From Collinsella sp. AF33-16 (GTDB lineage Bacteria; Actinomycetota; Coriobacteriia; Coriobacteriales; Coriobacteriaceae), in the NCBI RefSeq assembly GCF_003475325.1, contig NZ_QRQC01000012.1:16995-80994 (forward strand): a DNA stretch of 64,000 nt, given 5' to 3'. Shown piece after piece: positions 1 to 10,930 of the stretch. Below the pieces are notes generated by a model that worked only from the letters and a program-made list of their open reading frames with translations, searched no databases and was not told the origin of the DNA. Positions within the stretch are counted from its first letter, which is position 1. The number at the start of each line of letters is the position of its first letter. A program made the translations under genes and the position numbers.

Positions 1-663
1 CTCACGCTCGAGGAGGGCACGCCGCTTTACCGCATGGTGTGCCGTGACGAGTCGCTTGAGCCCGATGAGGATTTCCAGGCCGCATGCATGGACGTTGCGC
101 GCCAGCGGCTGAGTTCGGCCGGCTACCATCCGTATGAGGTGGCGAGCTACGCGCTCGATGGGCATGAATGTGCCCATAATATCGCCTACTGGACTGGTCG
201 GGGCTACCTGGGCCTGGGTCGTTCTGCCGCGGGCATGCTCGACGACGAGGATTTCGACCGCTTGGCTGGACTGTTTCCCGGCGTGGCTCCCCGTGGTGAC
301 TTTCACCGCGTGCGTTTGGTACAACGTGACGATGCCGCGACGATGTTTGATGCCGAGTATCTGTCGCGGCGCGAGGCGGCGGCCGAGGACCTGATGCTCG
401 CTTGTCGCATGACGCGCGGTGTTGATTCCGACCTGTTGGTTCGCGCGTCTCGTGTCATCCCTGCCGATGAACTGGCAGCGGCTTGTGATCGCGCTCTTGA
501 GCTTGGGCTTGCCACTTGGGTGCCCGAGCACGGTGATACCCATGCGGGGCCTATCGCCTCTGTCGATGTCATCGCTGGCCGCACCTGTGCCCGTCTGGCG
601 CCGACCCATCTGGGCTGGCTCGATGGAAATGTTCTGTTCGAGCTGTTTTGGGATCTAGCTTAG
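1..663 (+). CDS. hemW: HemW-like radical SAM protein, 3' part only
   Basis: The open frame runs in from the left edge, so the N-terminal radical SAM domain with its CX3CX2C cluster is outside the window. What remains (about 220 residues) matches the C-terminal half of HemW, formerly called oxygen-independent coproporphyrinogen III oxidase-like and now known as a heme chaperone. Recognisable are 'YEVASYA', 'ECAHNIAYW' and 'YLGLGRSA', the HemW versions of segments found in HemN. The C-terminal winged-helix part follows. It lies just upstream of two dnaJ-type genes on the same strand, a common hemW neighbourhood. Heme handling is family knowledge; nothing local confirms it. Confidence 0.85.
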   Translation, partial: LTLEEGTPLYRMVCRDESLEPDEDFQAACMDVARQRLSSAGYHPYEVASYALDGHECAHNIAYWTGRGYLGLGRSAAGMLDDEDFDRLAGLFPGVAPRGDFHRVRLVQRDDAATMFDAEYLSRREAAAEDLMLACRMTRGVDSDLLVRASRVIPADELAAACDRALELGLATWVPEHGDTHAGPIASVDVIAGRTCARLAPTHLGWLDGNVLFELFWDLA

Positions 664-721
664 GCCGCTCGGGTAGAATTACCGGAATATATACGCTGCT
701 GTGAGCAGGAGGTTGCCGCGC

Positions 722-1825
722 ATGGCGACGATGAACGAAAAAGATTACTACGAGATTCTGGGTGTCTCCAAGGACGCCACCTCGCGTGATATTCAAAAGG
801 CCTTCCAGCAAAAGGCCCGTAAGCTCCATCCGGACGTCAATAAAGAGCCGGATGCCGAGGAAAAGTTTAAAGAGGTTTCCGAGGCCTACGCCGTGCTTTC
901 GGATGAGCAAAAACGTGCGCGCTACGACGCCATGCGTTCTGGCAATCCCTTTGCCGGTGCTCCTACGGCTTCGCCCTATGGTGGCGGCTACGCCGGCAGC
1001 ACGGGCTATGGCAATCCCTTTGAGGGCGGCTTTCCCTTTGGTGGCGCCTGGGGCCAGCAGCGTCGCGGCCAGGCTGCCTACAATCCCGAGAACGGCGCCA
1101 ACGTGGTCGTCGATATCAAACTCGACGCCAAGGAGGCTAAGGGCGGTGCCCGCAAGACCGTCCGCTACACGCGCTTCGATACCTGTAGCAACTGCGGCGG
1201 CTCGGGCTCCGTTTCGTCTGAGCATGCCCATACCTGCCCGAGCTGCGGTGGCCGCGGCCACATCGACGTCGACCTGTCCTTCCTGTTTGGTGCGGGCACG
1301 TTCCAGTCGGTCTGCCCCGAGTGCGGCGGTTCCGGTAAGGTCGTGGCCGACCCCTGCCCCGATTGCGGTGGCAGCGGGCGAACCCGTGTGACCTCCGAGC
1401 AGACGATTGAGTTTCCTGCCGGCACGCACGATGGCGACGAGGTCCGCATTGGCGGCATGGGTCATGCTGGCACCAACGGTGCCGCGGGCGGCGACCTGGT
1501 CGGCCGCGCCCATGTTGAGGCCGAGCGCTTGGAAGGCAAAGCTCGTACTGGCTTTTACTTGATGGGCATTGTGGCGCCGTTTTTGGTGCTGTCGGCCATC
1601 TCGGGCGTGTTCTCGGCCTTTGCCGTGATGTGCTTTATTCCGTTTACCATGGGCCTGTTCATGGTGCTTTCGGACGGTGTGCTTCATCGCAGCCTGCTGT
1701 GGTGGAAGCGCGGTGCGATGCAGTTTGCCAACGGTTTTGCCAACGGCTTCATGTTCGCGCTCGTGTCGGTTTGGTTCGCGAGCTGCTCGCAACGGGCCAT
1801 GCTTTCGCCGTATCAAATGCAATAA
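722..1825 (+). CDS. Membrane-anchored DnaJ-like co-chaperone
   Basis: 367 residues. A J domain (about 7-72, HPD at 36-38) is followed by a Gly/Phe-rich linker and a complete zinc-finger region with four CXXCXGXG motifs (about 153-220). The substrate-binding C-terminal domain starts normally, but after about 50 residues it gives way to a strongly hydrophobic stretch (about 278-330), probably two or more membrane helices, and a short tail. The class I CTD-I/CTD-II and dimerisation parts are therefore missing. The ATG at 722 is preferred over the GTG at 701 because 'CAGGAGG' lies 9-10 nt before it and the J domain starts right after it. The ordinary dnaJ follows 81 bp downstream. Inference: a J protein that recruits DnaK to the membrane. 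Not a frameshifted dnaJ, since the hydrophobic tail is in frame and coherent. Confidence 0.85.
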   Translation: MATMNEKDYYEILGVSKDATSRDIQKAFQQKARKLHPDVNKEPDAEEKFKEVSEAYAVLSDEQKRARYDAMRSGNPFAGAPTASPYGGGYAGSTGYGNPFEGGFPFGGAWGQQRRGQAAYNPENGANVVVDIKLDAKEAKGGARKTVRYTRFDTCSNCGGSGSVSSEHAHTCPSCGGRGHIDVDLSFLFGAGTFQSVCPECGGSGKVVADPCPDCGGSGRTRVTSEQTIEFPAGTHDGDEVRIGGMGHAGTNGAAGGDLVGRAHVEAERLEGKARTGFYLMGIVAPFLVLSAISGVFSAFAVMCFIPFTMGLFMVLSDGVLHRSLLWWKRGAMQFANGFANGFMFALVSVWFASCSQRAMLSPYQMQ

Positions 1826-1906
1826 CATCAAACCCTTTGTTTGCGGTCGGCCCAGCTTGGGTATAGGACGCACTGTGACAATAATGAAAGTCGGAAGGAT
1901 TCGGTC

Positions 1907-3055
1907 GTGTCGGAAAATAGGGATTACTACGAGGTGCTTGGCGTCGACAGGGATGCCGACGCGCGGACGATTAAGCGTGCGTTTTTAAAGAAGGCCCGTA
2001 CCGTACATCCGGATGTTTCGGACGATCCCGAGGCCGAGGCCAAGTTCAAGGAGCTCAACGAGGCCTATTCCGTTCTTTCCGATGAGCAGAAGCGTGCTAA
2101 CTACGACCGTTACGGCACCGCGGACGGCCCCGGTGGCTCTGGTTATGTCGACATCAACGATATCTTTGGTGGCATGGGCATGGACGACCTGTTCTCGTCG
2201 TTTTTTGGCGGCGGTGCCGGCGGTGGCGCCCGCAGCCGTCGTGAGCGTCGTCGCGGACGTGACATGGCCATCTCGCTTTCGGTGACGCTCGAGGAGGCGG
2301 CGCTCGGCTGCAAAAAGACGATCAGCTATGATCGCCTTGCTCCTTGCGAGGACTGCAACGGTACCGGTAGGGCCGAGGGTGCACAGGAAAAGCAGTGCGG
2401 CCGCTGCCACGGTACGGGCTACGTCACGACGGTTCAGCGATCGTTTTTGGGCCAGGTTCAGTCTTCCTCGCCTTGCCCCGACTGCCATGGCGAGGGCACG
2501 GTTATCGACCATCCCTGCGAGACCTGCGACGGTCAGGGCCGCACGCCTTCGCACGAAAAGATCGACATCGATATTCCCGCCGGCGTTTCGACCGGTCGCC
2601 AGCTGCGTGTGAGCGGCTTTGGTGAGGCCGGTCTTCGCGGCGAGCCTTCGGGCGACCTGATTGTCAACGTGCGCGTTGCCGACCATGAGCGCTTTAAGCG
2701 CAACGGTGACGACCTGTACCTGGTGAGCGATATCTCGATTGCGCAGGCTGCGCTCGGCTGCGAGATCGAGGTCGAGGGCATTATGCCCGACGAGGTCGTT
2801 AAGGTGACGGTTCCCGCCGGCGCCCAGTACGGCGACACCGTGAGCGTCAATAATTACGGCATGCCGCGCATTGGCGGTGGCGGTTCGCGTGGCCGCCTGA
2901 TCGTGCAACTGCGCGTGGTCGTTCCCACCAATCTTTCCAATAAGCAACGCGAGCTGCTCCGTGCTTTTGCCGATGAGATGGGCGATGACGTCGCTTCCGG
3001 TAAGAAGTCGGTGACCGACCGTATCAAGAGTGCCCTCGACGATATCCTCGATTAA
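1907..3055 (+). CDS. dnaJ: Chaperone protein DnaJ
   Basis: 382-residue class I DnaJ, co-chaperone that stimulates DnaK ATPase and delivers unfolded clients. J domain at the N-terminus with HPDV, Gly-rich linker, zinc-binding region with four CXXCXGXG motifs (such as 'CEDCNGTGR' and 'CPDCHGEGT'), and full-length CTD-I and CTD-II. The GTG at 1907 is preceded by 'GGAAGGA' at 7-nt spacing; an upstream TTG (1841) would add an N-terminus unrelated to DnaJ. dnaK and grpE are not in the window, so this gene is separated from them. mtaB follows after 9 bp, a gene order also seen in Firmicutes (dnaJ ... mtaB). Confidence 0.95.
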   Translation: MSENRDYYEVLGVDRDADARTIKRAFLKKARTVHPDVSDDPEAEAKFKELNEAYSVLSDEQKRANYDRYGTADGPGGSGYVDINDIFGGMGMDDLFSSFFGGGAGGGARSRRERRRGRDMAISLSVTLEEAALGCKKTISYDRLAPCEDCNGTGRAEGAQEKQCGRCHGTGYVTTVQRSFLGQVQSSSPCPDCHGEGTVIDHPCETCDGQGRTPSHEKIDIDIPAGVSTGRQLRVSGFGEAGLRGEPSGDLIVNVRVADHERFKRNGDDLYLVSDISIAQAALGCEIEVEGIMPDEVVKVTVPAGAQYGDTVSVNNYGMPRIGGGGSRGRLIVQLRVVVPTNLSNKQRELLRAFADEMGDDVASGKKSVTDRIKSALDDILD

Positions 3056-3064
3056 GGAGCCCGC

Positions 3065-4357
3065 GTGCTCGCACCCCATATTTCCGTCGTCAACCTCGGC
3101 TGCCGTGTCAACCGGGTTGAGTCTGACCGTATCACTGCCGATCTTATGCGCTTGGGCTTTGCTATGGTAGAGCCCCAGAATGCCGATCTGATCGTCATTA
3201 ACACCTGTGCCGTTACGGGCGAGGCCGAGGCCAAGACCCGTAAGGCCGTCCGTCATGCGCTGGCCCATCCAAACGAGCCTTATGTGCTCGTGACCGGTTG
3301 CGTGGTCAATTTGCATCCCGAGGAGCTGTTGGAGCTTTCGGATCGCGTGATCGCCGAGCCGTCCAAGATCGATGTCGCCGAACGTGTCTGCGAGGTGCTG
3401 GGCGTTGAGTCCGATAGCGTTCCCGCCTGCAGCGATGGCGAGGTGGTCGATGCGCTCGGTCGCTCTCGCCTGGGCGTGAAGATCCAGGACGGCTGCAACC
3501 ACCGTTGCACCTATTGCATCGTGTGGAAGGCCCGCGGCCCCGAGCGTTCCGTGCCCGTCGAGTCCGTGCTTGAGCAAGTTCGCGAGGCCCAGGAGGCCGG
3601 CGTGCCCGAGGTGGTGCTGACCGGTGTGAACCTGGGTGCCTACGATGGCAAGAGCGCGACCGACGAGCATGTCGAAATCGATGAGCTGCTCGAGGCCATC
3701 ATGGAGCGCACGACTATTGCGCATGTGCGCATTTCCTCGGTCGAACCCATGGATATCTCTGAGCGCCTGCTTAAGGTTATGGCGCGCTATCCGCAGCGTA
3801 TTGCCCCGTTTTTGCACCTGCCCGTACAGTCCGGCTGTACGGCGACGCTGCATCGCATGGGTCGTCCCTATAGTGCCGAGGCCTTTGAGGACACGGTGCG
3901 CATGATTCGCGCCATTCTGCCGCAGGCGTCTCTTTCGTGCGACGTCATCGTCGGTTTTCCTGGTGAGACGGACGAGGAGTTCGAGGAGTCGCTGGCGCTG
4001 TGCCGCCGCGTGGGGTTCTCGCGTATGCACGTGTTCCGCTACAGTAAGCGTCCCGGTACCCTTGCTGCCGACATGCCCGACCAGGTGCCGCCCGAGGTTA
4101 TGGCCGAGCGCAGCCGCCGTATGCGAGACGCGGCGCAGGAGCTCGCTATTGCCGATGCTCGTCGTCGCGTGGGCACTGTCGAGCGTGCCGTGCTCGAGTA
4201 TGGTGACAACCTGACGCTCGGTTCGTTCCATCATGCCCGTCTTGACGATACCTGTGGACTTACAGCCCCGTGCCTGCTCGATGTTGCTATCATCGGAGTC
4301 GATGATTCCGGCTTGGTCCATGCGCGCAGGGAGGTCCATGGAAGCCTCGAAGATTAG
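3065..4357 (+). CDS. mtaB: tRNA t6A37 methylthiotransferase MtaB
   Basis: 430 residues. Radical SAM methylthiotransferase that converts N6-threonylcarbamoyladenosine at position 37 of ANN-decoding tRNAs to ms2t6A. The N-terminal UPF0004 domain has cysteines in 'NLGCRVN', 'NTCAV' and 'GCVV'; the radical SAM cluster is 'CNHRCTYC' near residue 143. The family C-terminus (TRAM-like region) is short. GTG start with 'AAGGAGC' directly upstream. It overlaps phoH by 20 bp, so the two are translationally coupled. MtaB is chosen over MiaB and RimO by the 'VNLGCRVNRVESD' start and by the presence of clear miaB and rimO genes elsewhere in the window. Confidence 0.92.
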   Translation: MLAPHISVVNLGCRVNRVESDRITADLMRLGFAMVEPQNADLIVINTCAVTGEAEAKTRKAVRHALAHPNEPYVLVTGCVVNLHPEELLELSDRVIAEPSKIDVAERVCEVLGVESDSVPACSDGEVVDALGRSRLGVKIQDGCNHRCTYCIVWKARGPERSVPVESVLEQVREAQEAGVPEVVLTGVNLGAYDGKSATDEHVEIDELLEAIMERTTIAHVRISSVEPMDISERLLKVMARYPQRIAPFLHLPVQSGCTATLHRMGRPYSAEAFEDTVRMIRAILPQASLSCDVIVGFPGETDEEFEESLALCRRVGFSRMHVFRYSKRPGTLAADMPDQVPPEVMAERSRRMRDAAQELAIADARRRVGTVERAVLEYGDNLTLGSFHHARLDDTCGLTAPCLLDVAIIGVDDSGLVHARREVHGSLED

Positions 4358-5324
4358 ACTTACCGTTCCCGAGGGAGTTGATCCCTCGCGCGTTTTGGGC
4401 GCCGGCGACGGCGTCCTTCGTGCGCTCGAGAGTTTGGTTCGCGCTCACGTGGTCGCCCGTGGCGATAGGATCTCCGTGAGCGGCGACCCGGACGAGGTCG
4501 AGCTCGTGGCTCGCTTTTTCGAACATGCTTTTCGCGAGGCGGCGGCCGGTCGTACCCTGTCTGCCGACGATGTCTCGCGTTGCCTGGCCGTCTTGCGCGA
4601 CGGCGAGCATGAGGCCACATCGCTTCGCGATGACGTGCTGCTTTCATACCGCGGTCGTGTCATTCGTCCCAAGACGCTTGGGCAAAAGCGCTATGTGGAT
4701 GCCATTCGCTCGCATACCATCACCTTTGGCTTGGGTCCTGCCGGTACCGGTAAGACCTATCTGGCCATGGCGCTCGCCGTTGCCGCGCTCAAGCGCCATG
4801 AGGTGGGCCGTTTGATCTTGACGCGTCCGGTTGTCGAAGCAGGGGAGAACCTGGGCTTTTTGCCCGGCACCCTCGAGGAAAAGATCGATCCGTACATGCG
4901 CCCGCTCTACGATGCCCTTTTTGACATGATGGATCGTGAGCGCACCGATGAGCTTATGGAGCGGGGCGTGATCGAGATCGCCCCGCTCGCCTACATGCGC
5001 GGTCGTACGCTGAGCGATGCTTTCGTGGTGCTCGACGAGGCGCAAAATACCACGCCCGAGCAGATGAAGATGTTCCTGACACGCCTTGGATTCAACTCCA
5101 AGTTCGTGATTACCGGCGACCTCAGCCAGCGCGACCTGGTGGGTCGTCGTGGCGGCTTGGCGGATGTCGAGAAGATTTTGGGCCGTGTCGACGATGTGGC
5201 ATTTTCTCACCTCGAGCGTGCCGACGTGGTGCGTCATGCCCTGGTGGGTCGTATCGTCGAGGCATATGATGCTTATGATGACGTGCGTGAGCAGCGTTCG
5301 CGCGACCGAAAGGAGTCCCGTTGA
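4338..5324 (+). CDS. phoH: PhoH-family ATPase (YbeZ-like)
   Basis: 328 residues. Cytoplasmic P-loop ATPase of the PhoH/YbeZ family, thought to act with YbeY in RNA metabolism and ribosome maturation. Walker A 'GPAGTGKT' near residue 133 and Walker B 'VVLDEAQN' near residue 231 are intact. An N-terminal 100-residue domain, KH-like in this family, precedes the ATPase. The ATG at 4338 follows 'CAGGGAGG'; a longer frame from 4233 would lie wholly inside mtaB. It overlaps ybeY by 4 bp, and this phoH-ybeY pairing is the usual one in bacteria. Confidence 0.93.
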   Translation: MEASKIRLTVPEGVDPSRVLGAGDGVLRALESLVRAHVVARGDRISVSGDPDEVELVARFFEHAFREAAAGRTLSADDVSRCLAVLRDGEHEATSLRDDVLLSYRGRVIRPKTLGQKRYVDAIRSHTITFGLGPAGTGKTYLAMALAVAALKRHEVGRLILTRPVVEAGENLGFLPGTLEEKIDPYMRPLYDALFDMMDRERTDELMERGVIEIAPLAYMRGRTLSDAFVVLDEAQNTTPEQMKMFLTRLGFNSKFVITGDLSQRDLVGRRGGLADVEKILGRVDDVAFSHLERADVVRHALVGRIVEAYDAYDDVREQRSRDRKESR

Positions 5325-5830
5325 GTGTATTGATCAGCAACGATGCCGAGCTCGATACGCTGCTCGACGCGCAAGAGGTGGAGCACATCTGCGAGGTCGT
5401 GCTTGCCGCCGAGGGCGTTGAGCGTGAAGTTGAGATTTCCCTTTCGTATGTCGACGAGGACGAGATGCACGAGCTCAACCACGAGTGGCGCGGTATCGAC
5501 CGCACCACCGATGTGCTCTCGTTTGAGTGCGATTCGGCCTTTGACGATGACATTCCCGCCGATGAGACGCTCGAGCTCGGCGATATTATCTTGGCCCCGC
5601 AGGTTATTGCCCGTCAGGCCCCCGGTTTTGGCAATAGTCCCGCTGATGAGTGCCGTCTGATGCTCGTACACGGAATGCTGCACCTGCTGGGCTATGACCA
5701 CATCGAGGACGACGAGGCCGAGGTCATGGAGGCCCGCGAGGACGCCATCCTGCGCGATCTGGCGCTCGAGCGCGGCGAGGACCCCAAGCTAGTCCACGTC
5801 GGCCCCATCACCAACCATGCCCACGACTAG
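5321..5830 (+). CDS. ybeY: Endoribonuclease YbeY
   Basis: 169 residues. Zinc-dependent single-strand endoribonuclease acting in 16S rRNA 3'-end maturation and ribosome quality control. The metal-binding signature 'HGMLHLLGYDH' lies near residue 111 and supplies the three histidines. 'TDVLSFE' is the other conserved segment. It starts with TTG at 5321, overlapping the phoH stop by 4 bp, with 'AAAGGAG' 5 nt upstream. Genes for DgkA and Era follow, which is the standard phoH-ybeY-dgkA-era order of Gram-positive bacteria. Confidence 0.95.
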   Translation: MSVLISNDAELDTLLDAQEVEHICEVVLAAEGVEREVEISLSYVDEDEMHELNHEWRGIDRTTDVLSFECDSAFDDDIPADETLELGDIILAPQVIARQAPGFGNSPADECRLMLVHGMLHLLGYDHIEDDEAEVMEAREDAILRDLALERGEDPKLVHVGPITNHAHD

Positions 5831-5839
5831 GAGCCGTCT

Positions 5840-6217
5840 ATGATTCCCGGATCGAACAAGGACCATCCGTCCTTTTTAAAGTCGTTTTCTTACGCCATGG
5901 AGGGCTTCGTCACCGCCGTCAAGACCGAGCGCAACATTAAGGTCATGCTCGTGGCGGGCGTGTGCACCGTCATTGCCGGCTGCATCGTGGGGCTCGACAT
6001 TGCCGAGTGGGCCACGATTATCATCTGCTGCGGCCTGGTGATTCACGGCGAGCTGTGCAATACCGCCATGGAGGCCATTGTCGATCTGGCGACCCAGGAG
6101 CTCCATCCGCTGGCAAAACGCGCCAAGGACATCGCCGCCGCCTCGGTATACGTACTTTCAATCACCGCCGCGATTGTGGGCTTGCTGGTATTTGCCCACG
6201 CGCTCGGCTTTATTTAG
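5840..6217 (+). CDS. dgkA: Diacylglycerol/undecaprenol kinase, DgkA family
   Basis: 125 residues, normal for the prokaryotic DgkA family. Small integral membrane kinase with three predicted helices (about 35-52, 55-75 and 100-122). The catalytic signature 'GELCNTAMEAIVD' near residue 74 fits the conserved E-x3-NTAxE-x3-D pattern. In Gram-positive bacteria this type usually phosphorylates undecaprenol rather than diacylglycerol; the sequence alone does not decide. ATG with 'TAGGAG' 8 nt upstream. Located between ybeY and era. Confidence 0.92.
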   Translation: MIPGSNKDHPSFLKSFSYAMEGFVTAVKTERNIKVMLVAGVCTVIAGCIVGLDIAEWATIIICCGLVIHGELCNTAMEAIVDLATQELHPLAKRAKDIAAASVYVLSITAAIVGLLVFAHALGFI

Positions 6218-6229
6218 AAAGGGATTCCC

Positions 6230-7297
6230 ATGTCCGACAATATGCAGCCTATCGATGAAATTTTGGACGACGAGTCCCCGGATGCTAAGGCGACCGAGGC
6301 CTATGAGGAAGTCGAGGAGTTCGACCCGTTTGAGGGCATGAGCGACGAGGAACTCGACGCCCTGTGCGACGAGGACGACAGCCTCGCGGGCTTTGGCGAC
6401 GTTGAGCCCGGTTTCCGCAGTGGCTTCGTGGCCTTGGTCGGCCGCCCCAACGCCGGTAAGTCAACGCTGCTCAACGCCTGCTATGGCAAAAAGGTCGCCA
6501 TCACCTCGCCGGTGGCCCAGACGACCCGCCGCCGCATGCGCGCCGTCGTCAACCGCCCCGGCTACCAGCTGGTCTTTGTCGATACCCCGGGTATCCACAA
6601 GCCCAAGGACGGTCTAGGGTCCGAGCTCAATAAAAGTGCGCTGTTCGAGCTGAACGATGTCGATGTTGTCGCGTTTTTGATTGATGCCACCAAACCGATC
6701 GGCAGGGGAGACGCCTGGGTTGCCGAGCGCGTCAGATGCGCCCGTTGCAAGAAGGTCCTGGTGCTCACCAAGGCCGATGAAGCCGCCCCCGCACAGGTCA
6801 TGGAGCAGCTTAAGGCCGCCCACGAGCTTATGGAATATGACGACGAGATCGTGACGTCGTCGGTCAAGAACTTTAACGTCGATGCCTTCATCGAGACCGT
6901 TGCGCACTTTTTGCCCGAGGGTCCGCGTTGGTTCCCCGAGGACATGGGTACCGACGCTTCCGATGAGACGCTCGTTGCCGAGTTTGTGCGCGAGAAGGTC
7001 TTGCGCCGCACCCGTGATGAGATCCCGCACTCCGTGGGTGTGATTTGCGATGCGCTTGAGCAGACCAAGAAGGTGCTGCGCGTGCACGCCACCATTTACG
7101 TCGAGCGCGAGGGCCAAAAGGGCATCATCATCGGCAAGGGCGGCGAGATGATCAAACATATCGGCATCGACGCCCGTCGCGACCTTGAGCGCATCTTTGG
7201 CACCCAGGTCTTTTTGGAGCTGGACGTGAAGGTCAAGGCCGGCTGGCGTGACGACGAGGCCCAGATTCGCCGCTTTGGCTATAACGCCGAGGATTAG
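6230..7297 (+). CDS. era: GTPase Era with acidic N-terminal extension
   Basis: 355 residues against about 300 in typical Era. Ras-like GTPase that binds the 16S rRNA 3' end during 30S assembly. G1 'GRPNAGKST' begins near residue 71, G3 'DTPGIHKP' near 118, G4 'TKAD' near 181. The C-terminal KH domain has 'GIIIGKGGEMIK' and the family ending 'FGYN'. The first 60 residues are an extra, very acidic segment rich in Asp/Glu. It is genuinely coded, because the only well-placed ribosome site ('AAAGGGA') is before the ATG at 6230. recO follows 15 bp downstream. Confidence 0.95.
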   Translation: MSDNMQPIDEILDDESPDAKATEAYEEVEEFDPFEGMSDEELDALCDEDDSLAGFGDVEPGFRSGFVALVGRPNAGKSTLLNACYGKKVAITSPVAQTTRRRMRAVVNRPGYQLVFVDTPGIHKPKDGLGSELNKSALFELNDVDVVAFLIDATKPIGRGDAWVAERVRCARCKKVLVLTKADEAAPAQVMEQLKAAHELMEYDDEIVTSSVKNFNVDAFIETVAHFLPEGPRWFPEDMGTDASDETLVAEFVREKVLRRTRDEIPHSVGVICDALEQTKKVLRVHATIYVEREGQKGIIIGKGGEMIKHIGIDARRDLERIFGTQVFLELDVKVKAGWRDDEAQIRRFGYNAED

Positions 7298-7312
7298 GGA
7301 CACGCGGCGCGT

Positions 7313-8062
7313 ATGGCAGGTTCTCGTACATATCGCACGAAAGTGCTCGTGCTCGATAAGACGAAGCTCAAAGAGACGGACCTGATCCTGACGATGCTTG
7401 ACGAGCGGGGTCGGCAGGTTCGTGCCGTGGCAAAGGGCGCCCGCAAACCCGGCGGACGCCTGGCTGCGCGCTGCGAGCTGTTCTGTACCGTCGATATGTT
7501 GCTCGCGCATGGACGCTCGCTCGACGTTGTTTCTCAGGCCGAGCTTTTGGAAGCGCCGGTTGGCGCCGCGCCCGATTACGAGATGACATGCTCCGCAAGC
7601 GCGATCGCCGAGGTCGCGCGCGTGTGCTCGTTCGAGGACGCCGAGGATCCGTTTACCTTTGCCATCACGCAGCGGGCGCTCACACTTGTCGGCAGCGGGC
7701 TCGACGCGGCACATATGGACCTGCTCGTGGCGGCCTTTGTCTTTAAATTGCTGTCGCACGTTGGCTACCGACCCGATTTTTCGGCATGCGTGCTGTGCGG
7801 AGACCCGATGCTGTCGTATTTTTCGCCCCAGGCGGGCGGCCTCATGTGCGGGTCGTGCGCGTCGAGCGTGCCCGGTGCCGAGCTGGTGTCGACCGGTGAG
7901 GTCGCATGGCTGCGCGCCCTCATGTCCATGACCTTCGATGCGCTTATGGCCGAGAGGATCGACACGCATACGGCGGCGTTCTTGCTCGGGCTTTCGCATG
8001 TGTGGGCTGCGACGCACACCGATCAGCGCCTCCGTGCGATGGAATTCATGTTGGGTCGGTGA
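7313..8062 (+). CDS. recO: DNA repair protein RecO
   Basis: 249 residues. Recombination mediator that, with RecR, loads RecA on SSB-coated single-stranded DNA. N-terminal OB fold beginning 'YRTKVLVLDKTKL', then a helical domain with a zinc-binding cysteine set, 'CVLCG' and 'CGSC' near residues 160-185. It is the last gene of the mtaB-phoH-ybeY-dgkA-era-recO run, the usual place for recO after era. No strong terminator is visible before the rpsO leader. Confidence 0.93.
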   Translation: MAGSRTYRTKVLVLDKTKLKETDLILTMLDERGRQVRAVAKGARKPGGRLAARCELFCTVDMLLAHGRSLDVVSQAELLEAPVGAAPDYEMTCSASAIAEVARVCSFEDAEDPFTFAITQRALTLVGSGLDAAHMDLLVAAFVFKLLSHVGYRPDFSACVLCGDPMLSYFSPQAGGLMCGSCASSVPGAELVSTGEVAWLRALMSMTFDALMAERIDTHTAAFLLGLSHVWAATHTDQRLRAMEFMLGR

Positions 8063-8200
8063 TGATGCGCAGGCACGGGCTGCTTGTGGTAACATACCGA
8101 CTTGTTGGTACCTCGACCTTGGTTGCTCGCTCCACCGGCGGCTTCCCAGTCCGAGGCGAATCGAGTCGCCCGTGGGCGACGCAAAACGAAAGGTGAAACA

Positions 8201-8479
8201 ATGACTGTTTCCAAAGAGCGCAAGGCGGAGCTGACTGCCCAGTTCGGTAACACCCCGGTCGATACCGGCAACCCCAAGGTTCAGGTCGCCATCCTGACCG
8301 AGCGCATCAAGGAGCTGACCGAGCACATGAAGTCCCACCAGAAGGACTTCCACACCCGTCGTGGCCTGCTCATGCTCGTCGGCCGTCGTCGTCGTCTTCT
8401 CTCCTACATCAAGAAGAACGACATCGTCGAGTACCGTGAGCTCATCAAGGCTCTGGGCATCCGCGACAACATCCAGTAG
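8201..8479 (+). CDS. rpsO: 30S ribosomal protein S15
   Basis: 92 residues. Primary 16S rRNA-binding protein of the 30S platform. The whole protein matches S15, including 'DTGNPKVQVAILTERI' and 'GLLMLVGRRRRLL'. The ATG at 8201 follows 'AAAGGTGAAACA'; a longer frame starting at 8102 carries unrelated residues. A strong hairpin terminator sits 15 bp after the stop, and pnp follows, the widely conserved rpsO-pnp pair. Confidence 0.97.
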   Translation: MTVSKERKAELTAQFGNTPVDTGNPKVQVAILTERIKELTEHMKSHQKDFHTRRGLLMLVGRRRRLLSYIKKNDIVEYRELIKALGIRDNIQ

Positions 8480-8493
8480 GATTTGTACATGCT

Positions 8494-8526
8494 AAGAGCG
8501 TCCTGCGCAGCGGGGCGCTCTTTTTG
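8494..8526 (+). terminator. Rho-independent terminator after rpsO
   Basis: 'AGAGCG' at 8495-8500 pairs with 'CGCTCT' ending at 8521, with a GC-rich loop, and is followed by a run of five T. It lies just after the rpsO stop, so part of the rpsO transcripts probably end here before pnp. Confidence 0.85.
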
Positions 8527-8544
8527 TGTAAGGGCGTGAACAAT

Positions 8545-8615
8545 CACGCTCTGAAGCGTGGCGGGGGCAGGGGGCCCGCGTCACATGAGAAGCCCGCAGG
8601 CAAGGGGCCTGTGGG
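8545..8615 (+). promoter_or_regulatory. Structured pnp 5' leader (two hairpins)
   Basis: Hairpin 1: 'CACGCT' (8545-8550) with 'AGCGTG' (8555-8560) and a CTGA loop. Hairpin 2: 9-bp stem 8593-8601 with 8607-8615 (one G-T pair), 5-nt loop, ending 3 nt before the 'AAAGGAG' ribosome site of pnp. In E. coli a pnp leader hairpin is cleaved by RNase III and then used by PNPase to repress its own translation; a similar role here is inference from position only. Confidence 0.5.
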
Positions 8616-8628
8616 GTAAAGGAGAACA

Positions 8629-10875
<2,247 letters not shown>

Positions 10876-10900
10876 CAGCCGTACATAACCAGCACCGCAA

Positions 10901-10930
10901 GGGCGACTCCGGACAGGGGTCGCCCTTTTG
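10901..10930 (+). terminator. Rho-independent terminator after pnp
   Basis: 'GGGCGAC' (10901-10907) pairs with 'GTCGCCC' (10919-10925), followed by TTTT. The 3' end of the stem and the T-run are also the first bases of the left arm of palindromic element A. Confidence 0.85.
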
